Of a DNA stretch of 64,000 bases, positions 37,248 to 45,602 are shown piece after piece. The notes beneath the pieces were generated by a model, which had not been told where the DNA came from, did not search any database, and was given only the letters and a program-made list of their open reading frames with translations. Both the position numbers and the translations under genes were made by a program. Each line of letters starts with the position of its first letter. Position 1 is the stretch's first letter. Origin of the DNA: Agrobacterium larrymoorei (GTDB lineage: Bacteria > Pseudomonadota > Alphaproteobacteria > Rhizobiales > Rhizobiaceae); contig NZ_JAAMFB010000011.1 in NCBI RefSeq assembly GCF_013322225.1, positions 141,547 through 205,546 on the forward strand. Direction: 5' to 3'.

Positions 37248-37478
37248 TTCCCACGAGACTTGGGACAGGCTGCGGCAGCTTGATTATGCGTCCACCCGGC
37301 TTTGCGTAGAGCCTTATGAAAAAGCTTAAGTGACAACCCTTGCTGCCACTGGACGAGGTATTCGAATTTGCCAGCTTTGCATTCAGAATGAGTTTGGGCC
37401 GCTTTGCCGGGTTTCAGCCGGTGACGCTGAGTCAAGTTTCTCCGAATGTTTGGGCGGACGAAACCAATGATCACCCAA

Positions 37479-37513
37479 ACAAAAAGCCCTGCAGAATCGC
37501 TCCTGCAGGGCTT
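37479..37513 (-). terminator. Intrinsic terminator for the minus-strand gene at 37532
   Basis: An 11-bp perfect stem AAGCCCTGCAG / CTGCAGGGCTT with an 8-nt loop; on the minus strand a run of T (from AAAAA on plus) follows. It lies 19 bp after the stop. Confidence 0.85.
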
Positions 37514-37531
37514 AGAATGTTATCACTCCAA

Positions 37532-37795
37532 TCAACGAAGCCGCATGTTGACCGGCGACTTTCCAGAGCGGGCGCCGATGTGAAGATGAATCTTCGCTTC
37601 AGGCTGGTTGCTGCGCCAGGCGCGTGCGCCGTGGGAAAGCAGGAGATTGACGAGGTCGCGGGTCTTGTGGCGCGACCGGTTCAATCCAATATCAGCGATA
37701 CGCATCGCCGCCTCATGGATCGGATGAAGAACGGACAGGTTCTGGTTTCTGCTCCTGGTCGCTGCAACTTCCGAATAGTTTTCGTTGATTGCCAT
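37532..37795 (-). CDS. Small conserved hypothetical protein
   Basis: An 87-residue basic protein beginning MAINENYSEV; it ends KSPVNMRLR. GAGG lies 8 bp before the ATG at 37795. An upstream in-frame ATG at 37855 (MRLQISG) also has a GGAG, giving 107 residues, so the start is ambiguous. A strong terminator follows, which supports the gene being expressed. No domain recognised. It lies downstream of the SPOR carboxypeptidase on the same strand. Confidence 0.7.
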   Translation of the reverse strand: MAINENYSEVAATRSRNQNLSVLHPIHEAAMRIADIGLNRSRHKTRDLVNLLLSHGARAWRSNQPEAKIHLHIGARSGKSPVNMRLR

Positions 37796-37882
37796 CTGGA
37801 AAGCCTCGTTACACAATACAATTCGAGGGTTGGAGCCGCTAATCTGAAGTCTCATGGCTACCGGCTCCGGGTACATTCAGGC

Positions 37883-39325
37883 TTACTGGAGAGATGCCCA
37901 GCAGCTCACACCTTTCTTTTTCAGGGCATTGCATGCATTCACTGCGTCCGACTGACCGCCAAAGCCACCGAAGCGAGCGCGGTACATCTGTGAGCCGTCC
38001 TTGGTGAAAGCTACCGTGAACGGTTTGGCGGTACGCAGTACATTGCCGCCCTTGTCCTGCGCAGACTGAAGAAGATTGCGCGCAGAGTTCTCGTCAGGTG
38101 ACGCGCCGATCTGGATCACCCAGCCTGCGGACGATGCAGATGGGGCGACTGGAGCGGTCGAAGCCGTGACGATGTTGTCTACTTTCGTAGAATTGGTGAC
38201 TAGCGAACGGTCCGGCTTCATCTCGACCGGCGGAGCCGACTTCGCGGAATTCTTTGGACGTGTTGCAACATCCATTGCCGCCACTGCGGCATTTGCCTGT
38301 GCGGGGGCGAATGCGGAAACCGGCGCCTCATCCGCATAGCGAGCCTGCGGAACAGGGCCAGCGTTTGGAAGGCCAGAGGTCGCAGCGACCGCAACCGGCT
38401 CCTCGACAGGCGCGGAAGGCGTTGCCGCAATCAGGTTACTGTTGCCGCCACGGGAAGCCTTTGGAAGATATTCCGCGACCAGTTTACGCATTGTGGCATC
38501 ACGTGCGGCACTGGAGCGGCCGCCGAGAACAACGGCAACGATGGAGCGACCGTCAAGCTGGGCAGAAGTCGTTAGATTGCTGCCTGCAGCGCGCGTGTAA
38601 CCGGTCTTGATGCCGTCAACACCGCGGACTGTACCGACGAGACGATTGTGGTTTCCGATAACCTGCTTACCAAAGGTAAAGCTGCGGGTGCTGAAGTAAC
38701 CGTAATACTGCGGAAAATGCTGTCTAAGCGCGATCCCGAGGCGCGCCTGATCGCGAGCAGTCGTCATCTGCGCCGTGTTCGGCAGACCATGAGCATTTCT
38801 ATAGGTGGTGCGCGTCATGCCAAGCGCACGTGCTTTGGCGGTCATCATGCGGGCAAAACGATCCTCTGAGCCACCGAGATATTCACCCAAGGCCGTCGAG
38901 ATGTCGTTTGCGGAGCGAGTCACGAGAGCCAGGATCGCCTGCTCGACAGTCAAACTGCCACCTGCACGCACACCTAGTTTCGAGGGCGGCTCTTTAGCAG
39001 CGTTCGCGGAAACGGGAATTTTGGTGTCAAGTGTAAGACGACCGGCACTCAGGGCTTCGAACGTAAGGTACAGCGTCATCATCTTCGTCAGCGACGCAGG
39101 ATAACGCAGACCATCAGGATCTTCGCCGTAAAGTACCTTGCCGGTTTTCGCGTCAATCACGATGCCAGCATATTTAGGGTCGGCTTTTGCGACTTGCGCT
39201 GTGGACACCGTTGCCGTTGCAACAGCCACCGCAAACATAAAAACCTTCGCGAAGGAGGCGGCACCCGCGGTACGCCCCAGTGCCTCAGATATTTTTTTCA
39301 ACACAGTTGAACTCTTTAATCGCAT
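37883..39325 (-). CDS. D-alanyl-D-alanine carboxypeptidase with C-terminal SPOR domain
   Basis: The 480-residue protein has a signal peptide (to about 48, AKA/DPKY), a class A low-molecular-weight PBP domain with all three motifs (S78-L-T-K81, S138-A-N140, K240-T-G242), a Pro/Ala-rich linker (about 270-400), and a SPOR domain at the end (about 405-480, QIGASPDENSAR and ARFGGF). It trims the terminal D-Ala of peptidoglycan stems, and SPOR targets denuded glycan at the septum. ATG at 39325 is the conservative start; a GTG at 39364 would add 13 residues. Confidence 0.92.
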   Translation of the reverse strand: MRLKSSTVLKKISEALGRTAGAASFAKVFMFAVAVATATVSTAQVAKADPKYAGIVIDAKTGKVLYGEDPDGLRYPASLTKMMTLYLTFEALSAGRLTLDTKIPVSANAAKEPPSKLGVRAGGSLTVEQAILALVTRSANDISTALGEYLGGSEDRFARMMTAKARALGMTRTTYRNAHGLPNTAQMTTARDQARLGIALRQHFPQYYGYFSTRSFTFGKQVIGNHNRLVGTVRGVDGIKTGYTRAAGSNLTTSAQLDGRSIVAVVLGGRSSAARDATMRKLVAEYLPKASRGGNSNLIAATPSAPVEEPVAVAATSGLPNAGPVPQARYADEAPVSAFAPAQANAAVAAMDVATRPKNSAKSAPPVEMKPDRSLVTNSTKVDNIVTASTAPVAPSASSAGWVIQIGASPDENSARNLLQSAQDKGGNVLRTAKPFTVAFTKDGSQMYRARFGGFGGQSDAVNACNALKKKGVSCWASLQ

Positions 39326-39613
39326 GCCACAGTTCCGTCCGACACGCCCCGCCAGACTTTTCACGAGCAGACTTTAGATGGATGGCGTTACCAAGTGGTT
39401 TATGAAAGGTATCCAAGGCCGATAAAATGCCCCGTTTGAACGAAATCAGCACAGCTTCATAAGCTGCTCGATTTCTGTGCGGCACAATTATTCTCCGAGC
39501 TGTTGGACGCGACGCGCTGGTCGCTCTTTATTCAGGCGGGAATGAGGCAGACTCAAGCGGTATTGAAACCCTGGTTGGGCGCTGCTACCTGAGCCGAAGA
39601 AGAAGGATGGCCC

Positions 39614-39880
39614 ATGTACTCAAGAGATCGATACTCCCGTAAACTGGAATGTTCCCGTTGTGGCCATAGCGGCTTCGCCGAAGTTTCTGAAAAAGACGAG
39701 AAATACAGCGCGGATGTCGATTTCCGCATTGATGAAATGCCGCGCGGTTTTCGTGCTGAGCGTCCATCGACCAATCCGGCAGAGTTCATGATTCGGTGCG
39801 CGCAATGTGGCAACATTTTCCGCTTTTTGCAGAAGACAGCCTACGCTCCCGGCGGCGAGCCACGCGCCAGAGGTAAATAA
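39614..39880 (+). CDS. Small zinc-ribbon-like protein
   Basis: An 88-residue protein with two Cys pairs, C-x2-C (CSRC, 13-16) and C-x2-C (CAQC, 62-65), giving a four-cysteine zinc knuckle spaced by a charged region. AAGGA precedes the ATG by a good distance. The function is unknown; such ribbons bind zinc in small RNA- or protein-binding factors. It is followed 19 bp later by a one-helix membrane protein and may be cotranscribed with it. Confidence 0.7.
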   Translation: MYSRDRYSRKLECSRCGHSGFAEVSEKDEKYSADVDFRIDEMPRGFRAERPSTNPAEFMIRCAQCGNIFRFLQKTAYAPGGEPRARGK

Positions 39881-39899
39881 CGCTTACGAGGGAACGGTA

Positions 39900-40157
39900 A
39901 TGAGCCTGGATGACGACCGCAGACTGCCCCCGAAACGCCGCAAGCCACTTTGGCCGTGGTTGCTTTTGCTCGTTATGACGCTGTGCGCGATTTATTCCTA
40001 CAACAAGATTACCCTTATCGCCGAAGACATGATGAGAAACATGCCGGACGTCATCATCGACCTGTTTCACGATCTGCTCGATTCGGATCGGCAAAATCGC
40101 GATGGCTTGCGCGTTGAAAAACTGCCTGCAAACACCACCGTTCGAATAGAAGCTTGA
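39900..40157 (+). CDS. Small single-pass membrane protein
   Basis: An 85-residue protein with a basic N terminus (PPKRRKPLWPW), one membrane helix (about 19-35, LLLLVMTLCAIYSY), and an outer segment of about 50 residues. This is a type II topology, basic end inside. ATG at 39900 follows GAGGGA; the longer open frame is not credible. Unknown function. Confidence 0.7.
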   Translation: MSLDDDRRLPPKRRKPLWPWLLLLVMTLCAIYSYNKITLIAEDMMRNMPDVIIDLFHDLLDSDRQNRDGLRVEKLPANTTVRIEA

Positions 40158-40159
40158 AA

Positions 40160-40240
40160 CAAAAAAAGCCCCGCGAATTGGCGGGGCAGGTTGTTCGCTC
40201 GGGGAAAGTTGGGCAGTGCCCTTGAGCGATGGATAACAGA
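40160..40240 (-). ncRNA. Candidate small RNA C (minus strand)
   Basis: On the minus strand a stem CGCTC...GAGCG encloses GGGC-ACT-GCCC and an unpaired AACTTTCCCC. A GCCCCGC/GCGGGGC hairpin followed by TTTTTTT (40161-40187) ends it. No matching minus-strand gene exists, so the strong terminator suggests a small RNA of about 75 nt. The promoter is unclear. Confidence 0.4.
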
Positions 40241-40342
40241 TATAATGAGCGGCTAAGCAAGTGATAGTGCAATTACGTCTGAAACGGTACGCTCAGAAAA
40301 ATACGTCAGTAAATACGACATAATTTGCGTAGCCGCAAAAAG

Positions 40343-40420
40343 AAACCCGCAGCGAGCGGGTTTTTCAGTCGAGAGGGGAACTTTGAGACTGTGAGTCTCT
40401 CGTCCTTAACGGCGCAAGCG
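40343..40420 (-). ncRNA. Candidate small RNA B (minus strand)
   Basis: A hairpin GAGACT-CAC-AGTCTC is followed by a single-stranded AAAGTTCCCCTCTCG and an AAACCCGC/GCGGGTTT terminator (40343-40365) with T-rich sequence on both strands. It is the weakest of three modules. The terminator could also serve plus-strand transcripts from upstream. Confidence 0.3.
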
Positions 40421-40504
40421 CAGACAGGTTGCAGCCAGCGTGTTCTTTTTGATGATTTCTCGCTTACCATAAGCATTGCGCAAAGCTTTTCGGTACTCTC
40501 CCAT

Positions 40505-40584
40505 AAAAAAAGCCCCACCAAAAGGCGGGGCAAGAATGCCTGATTGGCTTTCAGGACTTGGGAGCTCCTCCCACGGAGGAAGCA
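40505..40584 (-). ncRNA. Candidate small RNA A (minus strand)
   Basis: Three hairpins follow in order on the minus strand: TGGGAG-GAG-CTCCCA, CCTGA/TCAGG with a 7-nt loop, and a terminator GCCCCGCC-TTTT-GGTGGGGC with TTTTTTT. In the terminator the one non-Watson-Crick pair is G-U on the minus strand but A-C on plus, so the RNA is minus. A promoter-like TTTGCA (40617-40612) and TATCTT (40595-40590), 16 bp apart, predict a start near 40583. The 5' end carries a CTTCCTCC anti-Shine-Dalgarno-like motif. Confidence 0.5.
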
Positions 40585-40806
40585 ACGAGAAGATAATCGT
40601 GTTCCTTCGCGTGCAAAAGGTCACTGTGAAGGCTAACGGTACGCCTGTAGGCGAAAATAGAGAATCTACCAGTACGTGTATCACGCCGGGAAGGGTGAGC
40701 TCAAAGGACATCGCAGTCCATTCAGCAGTCATTCATAAATTCTGTGCCACTTTGTCTGCATATTGAGTCCATACTGGGCTGGTATGGCTCACTTGGAGAA
40801 GCCCGC

Positions 40807-41172
40807 ATGAAAAAGATTCTTCTCACTACCTTGGCTGCGGTAATCGCAAGTGGCGCTGTTCTAGCCAGCGTACAAACCGCATCCGCGCAATATTACGATG
40901 GGCCATATCGATATGAACGTCGCGGACCTCCGCCCCCGCCTTATCGTGATCCGCCCCGCAAACATCGACACCACGATAATGGCGCAATCATCGCAGGCGG
41001 TATAGCTGCTGGTGTTTTGGGTGGTCTTGTTGCGGGCGCGCTTGCCAATGATGGTCCGCGTTATGTTGAGCCTCCACCACCGCCTCCGCCCCGTTGCTGG
41101 TTCGAGGACCGCCGCGTGCCGAATTCCTATGATGGTGGATGGCACATGGAAAGCTTCCGCGTCTGCCAATAA
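40807..41172 (+). CDS. Exported proline-rich protein
   Basis: The 121-residue protein has a signal peptide (cleavage TASA/QYYD), a Pro/Arg/His-rich middle (GPPPPPYRDPP), a Gly-rich hydrophobic stretch (GAIIAGGIAAGVLGGLVAGAL) and a C-terminal part with two cysteines (RCWF and RVCQ) that may form a disulfide. Similar small envelope proteins are common in rhizobia; the function is unknown. ATG at 40807 follows TTGGAGAAG. A good terminator lies after it. Confidence 0.8.
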   Translation: MKKILLTTLAAVIASGAVLASVQTASAQYYDGPYRYERRGPPPPPYRDPPRKHRHHDNGAIIAGGIAAGVLGGLVAGALANDGPRYVEPPPPPPPRCWFEDRRVPNSYDGGWHMESFRVCQ

Positions 41173-41195
41173 ATCTTGAAAAATCGCGTTGATGT

Positions 41196-41226
41196 TAGCC
41201 GGTCCAAAAGGGCCGGTTTTCTTTTT
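41196..41226 (+). terminator. Intrinsic terminator after the proline-rich protein gene
   Basis: CCGGTCC-AAAA-GGGCCGG stem, followed by TTTTCTTTTT. It is 27 bp after the stop. Confidence 0.85.
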
Positions 41227-41346
41227 GACTGACTTGCGGTGCTTTTCCGGGTCAATGAAAATGGGTTGCGGGCCAATAAACGCTAGGTGCAGGCAAGGCT
41301 GAAAGGCTATTTTTGCGGGCATGATATTTTGGCGGAGGAGGTTCAA

Positions 41347-41700
41347 TTGATTGGAAACATACTGGCAGAGCTTATAGCCGCCTTGCATATTTATATTTTG
41401 ATTTTGCAGATGGTGCTTTGGGATAAACCAGCCGGCCGCCGTGCTTTTGGCCTCTCGCCGGATTTTGCGAAGGCAAGCAAGGTACTTGCTGCAAACCAGG
41501 GCTTATATAACGGCTTTCTGGCCGCAGGACTGATCTTCGGGCTTTATCAGGGAGAGCAAGGAAAAACCTTCGTCATATTCTTCCTTGCTTGTATTCTGGT
41601 GGCTGGCATTTTCGGCGGAATTACTGCTAGCCGCAAGATTGTTTTCATCCAGGCACTGCCGGCATTACTCGCGCTCGCGGCAGTTCTTTCGGGTATCTAA
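41347..41700 (+). CDS. DUF1304 small membrane protein
   Basis: The 117-residue protein has four hydrophobic segments and the DUF1304 pattern: LHIYILILQMVLWD near the start, then AFGLSPDF and VLAANQGLYNGFLAAGLI. The start is TTG at 41347, 6 bp after the strong ribosome site GGAGGAGG; the longer frame upstream is not conserved. Function unknown. It lies 3 bp from the convergent gene at 41703. Confidence 0.87.
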   Translation: MIGNILAELIAALHIYILILQMVLWDKPAGRRAFGLSPDFAKASKVLAANQGLYNGFLAAGLIFGLYQGEQGKTFVIFFLACILVAGIFGGITASRKIVFIQALPALLALAAVLSGI

Positions 41701-41702
41701 AC

Positions 41703-41930
41703 TCACTTGGGCGCGGCAGCGTGGAGGCGTGCGACGATATAATCGTAAGTTTCCATGACCTGCACGCGCTCATTCCCCATGCGCATGATCAGAGTTCCCT
41801 GTGCGAGCGGTGATATCTGTATGACGTGATTGAAATTGATGGCGAATTTCTGATTGTTGCCGACAGCAGTTACTTCAATCCACATTAATAAGGGCCTTTC
41901 AAATATCGCGAACTTTCCATGGTCGCTCAT
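41703..41930 (-). CDS. Small hypothetical protein
   Basis: A 75-residue protein, likely beta-rich (IEVTAVGNNQKFAINFNHV, then TLIMRMGNERVQVMETY), resembling small RNA-binding or regulatory folds but not a known family. The start at 41930 has GAGG 7 bp upstream; an alternative ATG at 41885 would give 60 residues. It abuts the DUF1304 gene on the opposite strand. Confidence 0.65.
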   Translation of the reverse strand: MSDHGKFAIFERPLLMWIEVTAVGNNQKFAINFNHVIQISPLAQGTLIMRMGNERVQVMETYDYIVARLHAAAPK

Positions 41931-42078
41931 GTATTTGCCTCTAATTCGTTAGCGTCTGGTGAAGGCTGCTGACGATCTCAAAGCAAATATGGGAGATAGG
42001 TGCTAATGACGCACTTTATGTCTTTACGGACGGATTGACGGGTACACTCAAAAGGTTATAAAGCCACGCCAAGCAGCT

Positions 42079-42168
42079 GGATGGGTGTCCGAGTGGTTTA
42101 AGGAACCGGTCTTGAAAACCGGCGTGCGTGAGAGCGTACCGTGGGTTCGAATCCCACCCCATCTGCCA
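42079..42168 (+). tRNA. tRNA-Ser (anticodon TGA)
   Basis: 90 nt with a 7-bp acceptor (GGATGGG / CCCATCT, one G-T), the anticodon arm CCGGT-CTTGAAA-ACCGG giving anticodon TGA, a long serine-type variable arm (GTGCGTGAGAGCGTAC), the T arm GTGGG-TTCGAAT-CCCAC, and an encoded CCA end. No integrase or duplicated tRNA end is seen next to it. Confidence 0.96.
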
Positions 42169-42505
42169 GTTCCCAAAATAATCTTGTTAAAAATCATAAA
42201 TCGACCTTGCGCAAAGATCTCTGCGCGACGCAAATCGCTGTCGAATTCTCAGTCTGTTGTTTCCTTTTCATGTCGGTTCTCAACGATCGTGCGCAGTGAT
42301 TCCGCCTGTTTCGCGGGTTAATGCATTAGTGTTTCATTAACCACGTTGATTACAATTTTATCCATTCTGACGAACTCGTTCGCATTTTTGCCATGTTGCG
42401 GGCAAGATTAAGCGTCTGTTAGGTGCTTCGATGTCAGGGGCATGAGCATCGAAGCGTTGAGAGGGGTCGAGGGAAACCGACCCAAAGCAGCACGGGGCAG
42501 AGAAT
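42169..42505. other. Gene-free interval between tRNA-Ser and rlpA
   Basis: 337 bp with no credible gene on either strand. AT-rich stretches (TTTCATTAACC, ACAATTTTATCC) could hold the rlpA promoter, but no clear motif stands out. Confidence 0.6.
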
Positions 42506-43555
42506 TTGAGATCTACCGTTACGAAAGTCGGTGTGAGCGTGAAGTGGCTCGGCATTGCCGTTCTCTGCGCAGCAACCGCATCCTGTTCGACAACGTCGGA
42601 AACAAAAACAAAGCCGAAGCGCAGCAAAGAATATTTTTCCGAATCGGAATATGGCGTTAAAGCCAGTCCACGCGTTGCCGAAGGCAATAACGTTCCCAAA
42701 GGGGGCGGTCGTTTTCTGGTGGGTAATGCCTACACGGTAAAGGGTCGACGTTATTTCCCGAAAGAAGATCCGAATTACGACAAGTCCGGTCTTGCTTCCT
42801 GGTACGGCTCTGCATTTCACGGTCGCCTGACAGCAAATGGTGAGGCTTACGACAAGGAACACCTGTCTGCGGCCCATCCGACTTTTCCCTTGCCCAGCTA
42901 TGCTCGCGTTACCAATCTCGAAAGCGGTTCGTCCGTCATCGTGCGTGTCAACGATCGCGGTCCGTTCCATGAAGGACGCCTGATCGACGTTTCCAGCAAG
43001 ACTGCCGACATGCTCGACATGAAGGCGACCGGTACTGCCAATGTTCGCGTGCAATATGTCGGTCGTGCGCCACTTGATGGCCACGATATGCCGTACCTGA
43101 TGGCATCCTATAGCCCGAAGGGGTCGCGCTCTCCTGGCGTTCATCCTGACGGACAGATCGCTTCCGGCGTGATGGTTGCCTCTGCCTCTGCGTCGAATAT
43201 TCCGATTCCATCCAGTCCCGCTTATGGCGGCTCTGCACAAATGGCGTGGACCGGCTCGAAGTCCAGCAAGGCACTTCAGTCGATGCCGTTGGTAAACGGC
43301 CCCGCACCCGTCATGGATCAGAGCGCTGGACAGTTTTTCGTGCTACCGGAAATCGGTCCGTTCATTACCGAACGTCCTGAAGGAAACTTCCTGCGCGTCC
43401 CTGCGCCTTCTCCGAAATATGCATCTGCCTATTCGGAATCTGCTCCGGCCTCGAAGGCTGCCCGCGCCTTCGACAGCGTTCTTGTAGGGCATGGTGAGTT
43501 GACGGAGCAATCCATTCTAGATCACGTCAAAAGCAGGCAGGGCAGGGCTCTTTAA
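42506..43555 (+). CDS. rlpA: RlpA-family septal ring lytic transglycosylase/lipoprotein
   Basis: The 349-residue protein has a lipoprotein signal (lipobox ATASC/STTS, Cys about 27) and a double-psi barrel domain with GLASWYGSAFHGRLTANGE (about 95-113), the acid-base ASWYG and VNDRGPFHEGRLIDVS. RlpA cleaves denuded glycan strands at the septum. The C-terminal third is Ser/Pro-rich and lacks a SPOR domain. The start is TTG at 42506 behind GGGGCAGAGA; a GTG nine codons later is possible. The next gene is another cell-wall protein. Confidence 0.9.
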   Translation: MRSTVTKVGVSVKWLGIAVLCAATASCSTTSETKTKPKRSKEYFSESEYGVKASPRVAEGNNVPKGGGRFLVGNAYTVKGRRYFPKEDPNYDKSGLASWYGSAFHGRLTANGEAYDKEHLSAAHPTFPLPSYARVTNLESGSSVIVRVNDRGPFHEGRLIDVSSKTADMLDMKATGTANVRVQYVGRAPLDGHDMPYLMASYSPKGSRSPGVHPDGQIASGVMVASASASNIPIPSSPAYGGSAQMAWTGSKSSKALQSMPLVNGPAPVMDQSAGQFFVLPEIGPFITERPEGNFLRVPAPSPKYASAYSESAPASKAARAFDSVLVGHGELTEQSILDHVKSRQGRAL

Positions 43556-43685
43556 GCTTTGCCATCTGGCGTCGCCTCGCGCATAATTGTCTCGTTTCGG
43601 GATGATTTGCGAGAAAATTGAGTCGCGACGCTGCATCCAGACACGTCGGACACGAACAAAATCAATGACGGCGGGCTGGCGTTTG

Positions 43686-44855
43686 ATGCGCAAGATAATT
43701 CGAAAACATATCCGGCTATTATGCGCTGCGTTGCTGTGCCTCACCTCCAGCGTAGCAACGGCCAGCGCGCAGTCGGTGCTGACGGTCAAGGCGCAGCAGG
43801 CCTATATGATAGATGCCGAAACCGGAACGGTTCTGCTTTCCGTGAATGAACATACGCCGTTTCCTCCGGCATCGCTTGCGAAGTTGATGACGGTTGAGGT
43901 GGTAATGGATGCCTTGAAAAAAGGGCAGATCACCGGAGAAACTGTTTATCCTGTTTCTGAATATGCCTGGCGAACGGGCGGTGCCCCGTCGCGCACCTCC
44001 ACAATGTTTGCGGCTCTTAAATCCTCCGTCAGCATCAATGATCTGCTGACCGGCATTATCGTGCAAAATGCCAATGATGGTTGCATCATTCTGGGTGAAG
44101 GTATGGCAGGCTCGGACCCGGCCTTTGCCAAGTTCATGACGGAGCGCGCAAAGGAGCTGGGGCTTACCGCAAGCGTATTTGCGAACTCCACCGGTTTGCC
44201 TGATGCCGCCAACAAAACGACTGCCAAAGATATGGTCATGCTGGCAAAGCATCTTCATGACACTTACCCGGATCGCTATAGCCTTTTTACCAAGCCGGAT
44301 TTCGAGTGGAACCGCATTTTCCAACGCAACAAGAATACGCTCCTTTCACTTGGGAACGGTATAGACGGGTTTGGGCTTGGGTTTGCGGAGGGGCATGGCT
44401 ATTCCGCCGTCATTTCCGCAGAGCGCGATGGCCGTCGCATTTACCTTACGCTGGCAGGAATGGAAGACGACAAGACTCGACAGGAGGAAGCACGCCGCGT
44501 CGTGGATTGGGGACTGTCCGCATTCGAGAGACGAAGCCTGTTTCAAAAGAATGAAGCGGTAGGCAATATAAGCGTCTATGGAGGCGCATTATCTCACATC
44601 GATCTGGCTGTGCATGAGGAGGTCAGCGTCCTCGTCCCGATAAATAACCCTGAGCGTCTGTCCGGTCGCATTGTTTACAACTGGCCACTCAATGCGCCTC
44701 TGGATGCTGGCTATAACGCAGCAACGCTGAGGATATATTCCGGCGAGAAGATTCTGCGCGAAGTGCCGCTTTATACGACGGCGGCCGTGGGTGAGGGCAC
44801 CTTGAGCCAGAACGCTGCGGGAGCCTTGAAAGAACTGCTGTTTTTCTGGCTATGA
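43686..44855 (+). CDS. D-alanyl-D-alanine carboxypeptidase-like protein with degenerate motifs
   Basis: The 389-residue exported protein has the low-molecular-weight PBP fold: signal peptide (ATASA/QSVL), S63-L-A-K66 (the SxxK motif), and a C-terminal beta domain (about 285-385). But the second motif reads N128-A-N130 rather than SxN, and the third, expected as KTG, reads G230-L-G232 in IDGFGLGF. Loss of both makes hydrolysis doubtful; it may bind peptidoglycan without cleaving it. The SPOR enzyme at 37883 keeps all motifs. ATG at 43686 precedes the signal peptide; an earlier Met is seven codons upstream. Confidence 0.85.
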   Translation: MRKIIRKHIRLLCAALLCLTSSVATASAQSVLTVKAQQAYMIDAETGTVLLSVNEHTPFPPASLAKLMTVEVVMDALKKGQITGETVYPVSEYAWRTGGAPSRTSTMFAALKSSVSINDLLTGIIVQNANDGCIILGEGMAGSDPAFAKFMTERAKELGLTASVFANSTGLPDAANKTTAKDMVMLAKHLHDTYPDRYSLFTKPDFEWNRIFQRNKNTLLSLGNGIDGFGLGFAEGHGYSAVISAERDGRRIYLTLAGMEDDKTRQEEARRVVDWGLSAFERRSLFQKNEAVGNISVYGGALSHIDLAVHEEVSVLVPINNPERLSGRIVYNWPLNAPLDAGYNAATLRIYSGEKILREVPLYTTAAVGEGTLSQNAAGALKELLFFWL

Positions 44856-44933
44856 CAACGGCCGCTCACAGGTTTCGCGCGCAGCTGAATTGGTCTAAGA
44901 AGAAGCAACAGGCTTAAGGATCAGGAAGAGACA

Positions 44934-45602
44934 TTGCCCGAAAAAGGATTGTTCATAAGCTTCGAAGGCGGCGAGGGTGCCGGTAAATCCACCCAGATTC
45001 GCATTCTTGCCGAAAAGCTACGAGCTCGCGGTCTCGATGTTGTCGTCACGCGCGAACCGGGTGGTTCGCCCGGCGCTGAGGCCGTGAGGCATGTGATCCT
45101 TTCCGGTGCTGCGGAAGCCTTTGGCGTTCGGATGGAGGCAGTTCTCTTCGCTGCTGCACGCAACGATCATGTCGAGGAGGTCATCCGCCCCGCTCTTAAA
45201 AACGGTTCGGTGGTTCTCTGTGACCGTTTTCTCGACTCGTCGCGTGTCTACCAAGGCACCACAGGAAATCTGGAGCCGGAATTTATCGAGACGCTTCAGC
45301 GTATCGCTATCGATGGCACCATGCCTGAGTTGACGTTGATCTTTGACATTTCAGCGGCAGCAGGACTGGCACGCGCCCGCAACAGGGCGGATGATGGCGC
45401 AGCCCCCGATCGTTTCGAGAAAGAAGAGCTTGAAACGCATGAGAAGCGCCGTGAAGCCTATCTCGACATCGCACTCAACGAGCCGCGTCGCTGCCGCATC
45501 GTCAACGCCGATCAGCCGCAGGACAAGGTTTCCGAAGATGTTTTCTCGTTGGTCGAGCCGTTGTTGACGAAGTTCGAGAATGTTCCGGAAGTGGCGGAAT
45601 GA
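44934..45602 (+). CDS. tmk: Thymidylate kinase
   Basis: The 222-residue kinase has the P-loop [11 protein letters not shown] (about 9-19), the [11 protein letters not shown] segment for dTMP binding and the lid [12 protein letters not shown]. It makes dTDP from dTMP. The start is TTG at 44934 with AGGAAGA 5 bp upstream; no in-frame ATG lies nearby. Its stop overlaps the holB start by 4 bp. tmk-holB is a widely conserved pair. Confidence 0.95.
   Translation: MPEKGLFISFEGGEGAGKSTQIRILAEKLRARGLDVVVTREPGGSPGAEAVRHVILSGAAEAFGVRMEAVLFAAARNDHVEEVIRPALKNGSVVLCDRFLDSSRVYQGTTGNLEPEFIETLQRIAIDGTMPELTLIFDISAAAGLARARNRADDGAAPDRFEKEELETHEKRREAYLDIALNEPRRCRIVNADQPQDKVSEDVFSLVEPLLTKFENVPEVAE

Noticed and set aside
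37090..37329. A 79-codon plus-strand frame between YaiI and the next gene
   Set aside because: It runs through the palindromic repeat and overlaps the YaiI start region; the composition is not protein-like and no ribosome site is seen.
42000..42400. An integration site at tRNA-Ser
   Set aside because: No integrase, duplicated tRNA end or atypical gene set lies beside it.
42442..42660. A 72-codon frame just upstream of and overlapping rlpA
   Set aside because: It overlaps the coding start of rlpA in another frame and has no family signal.
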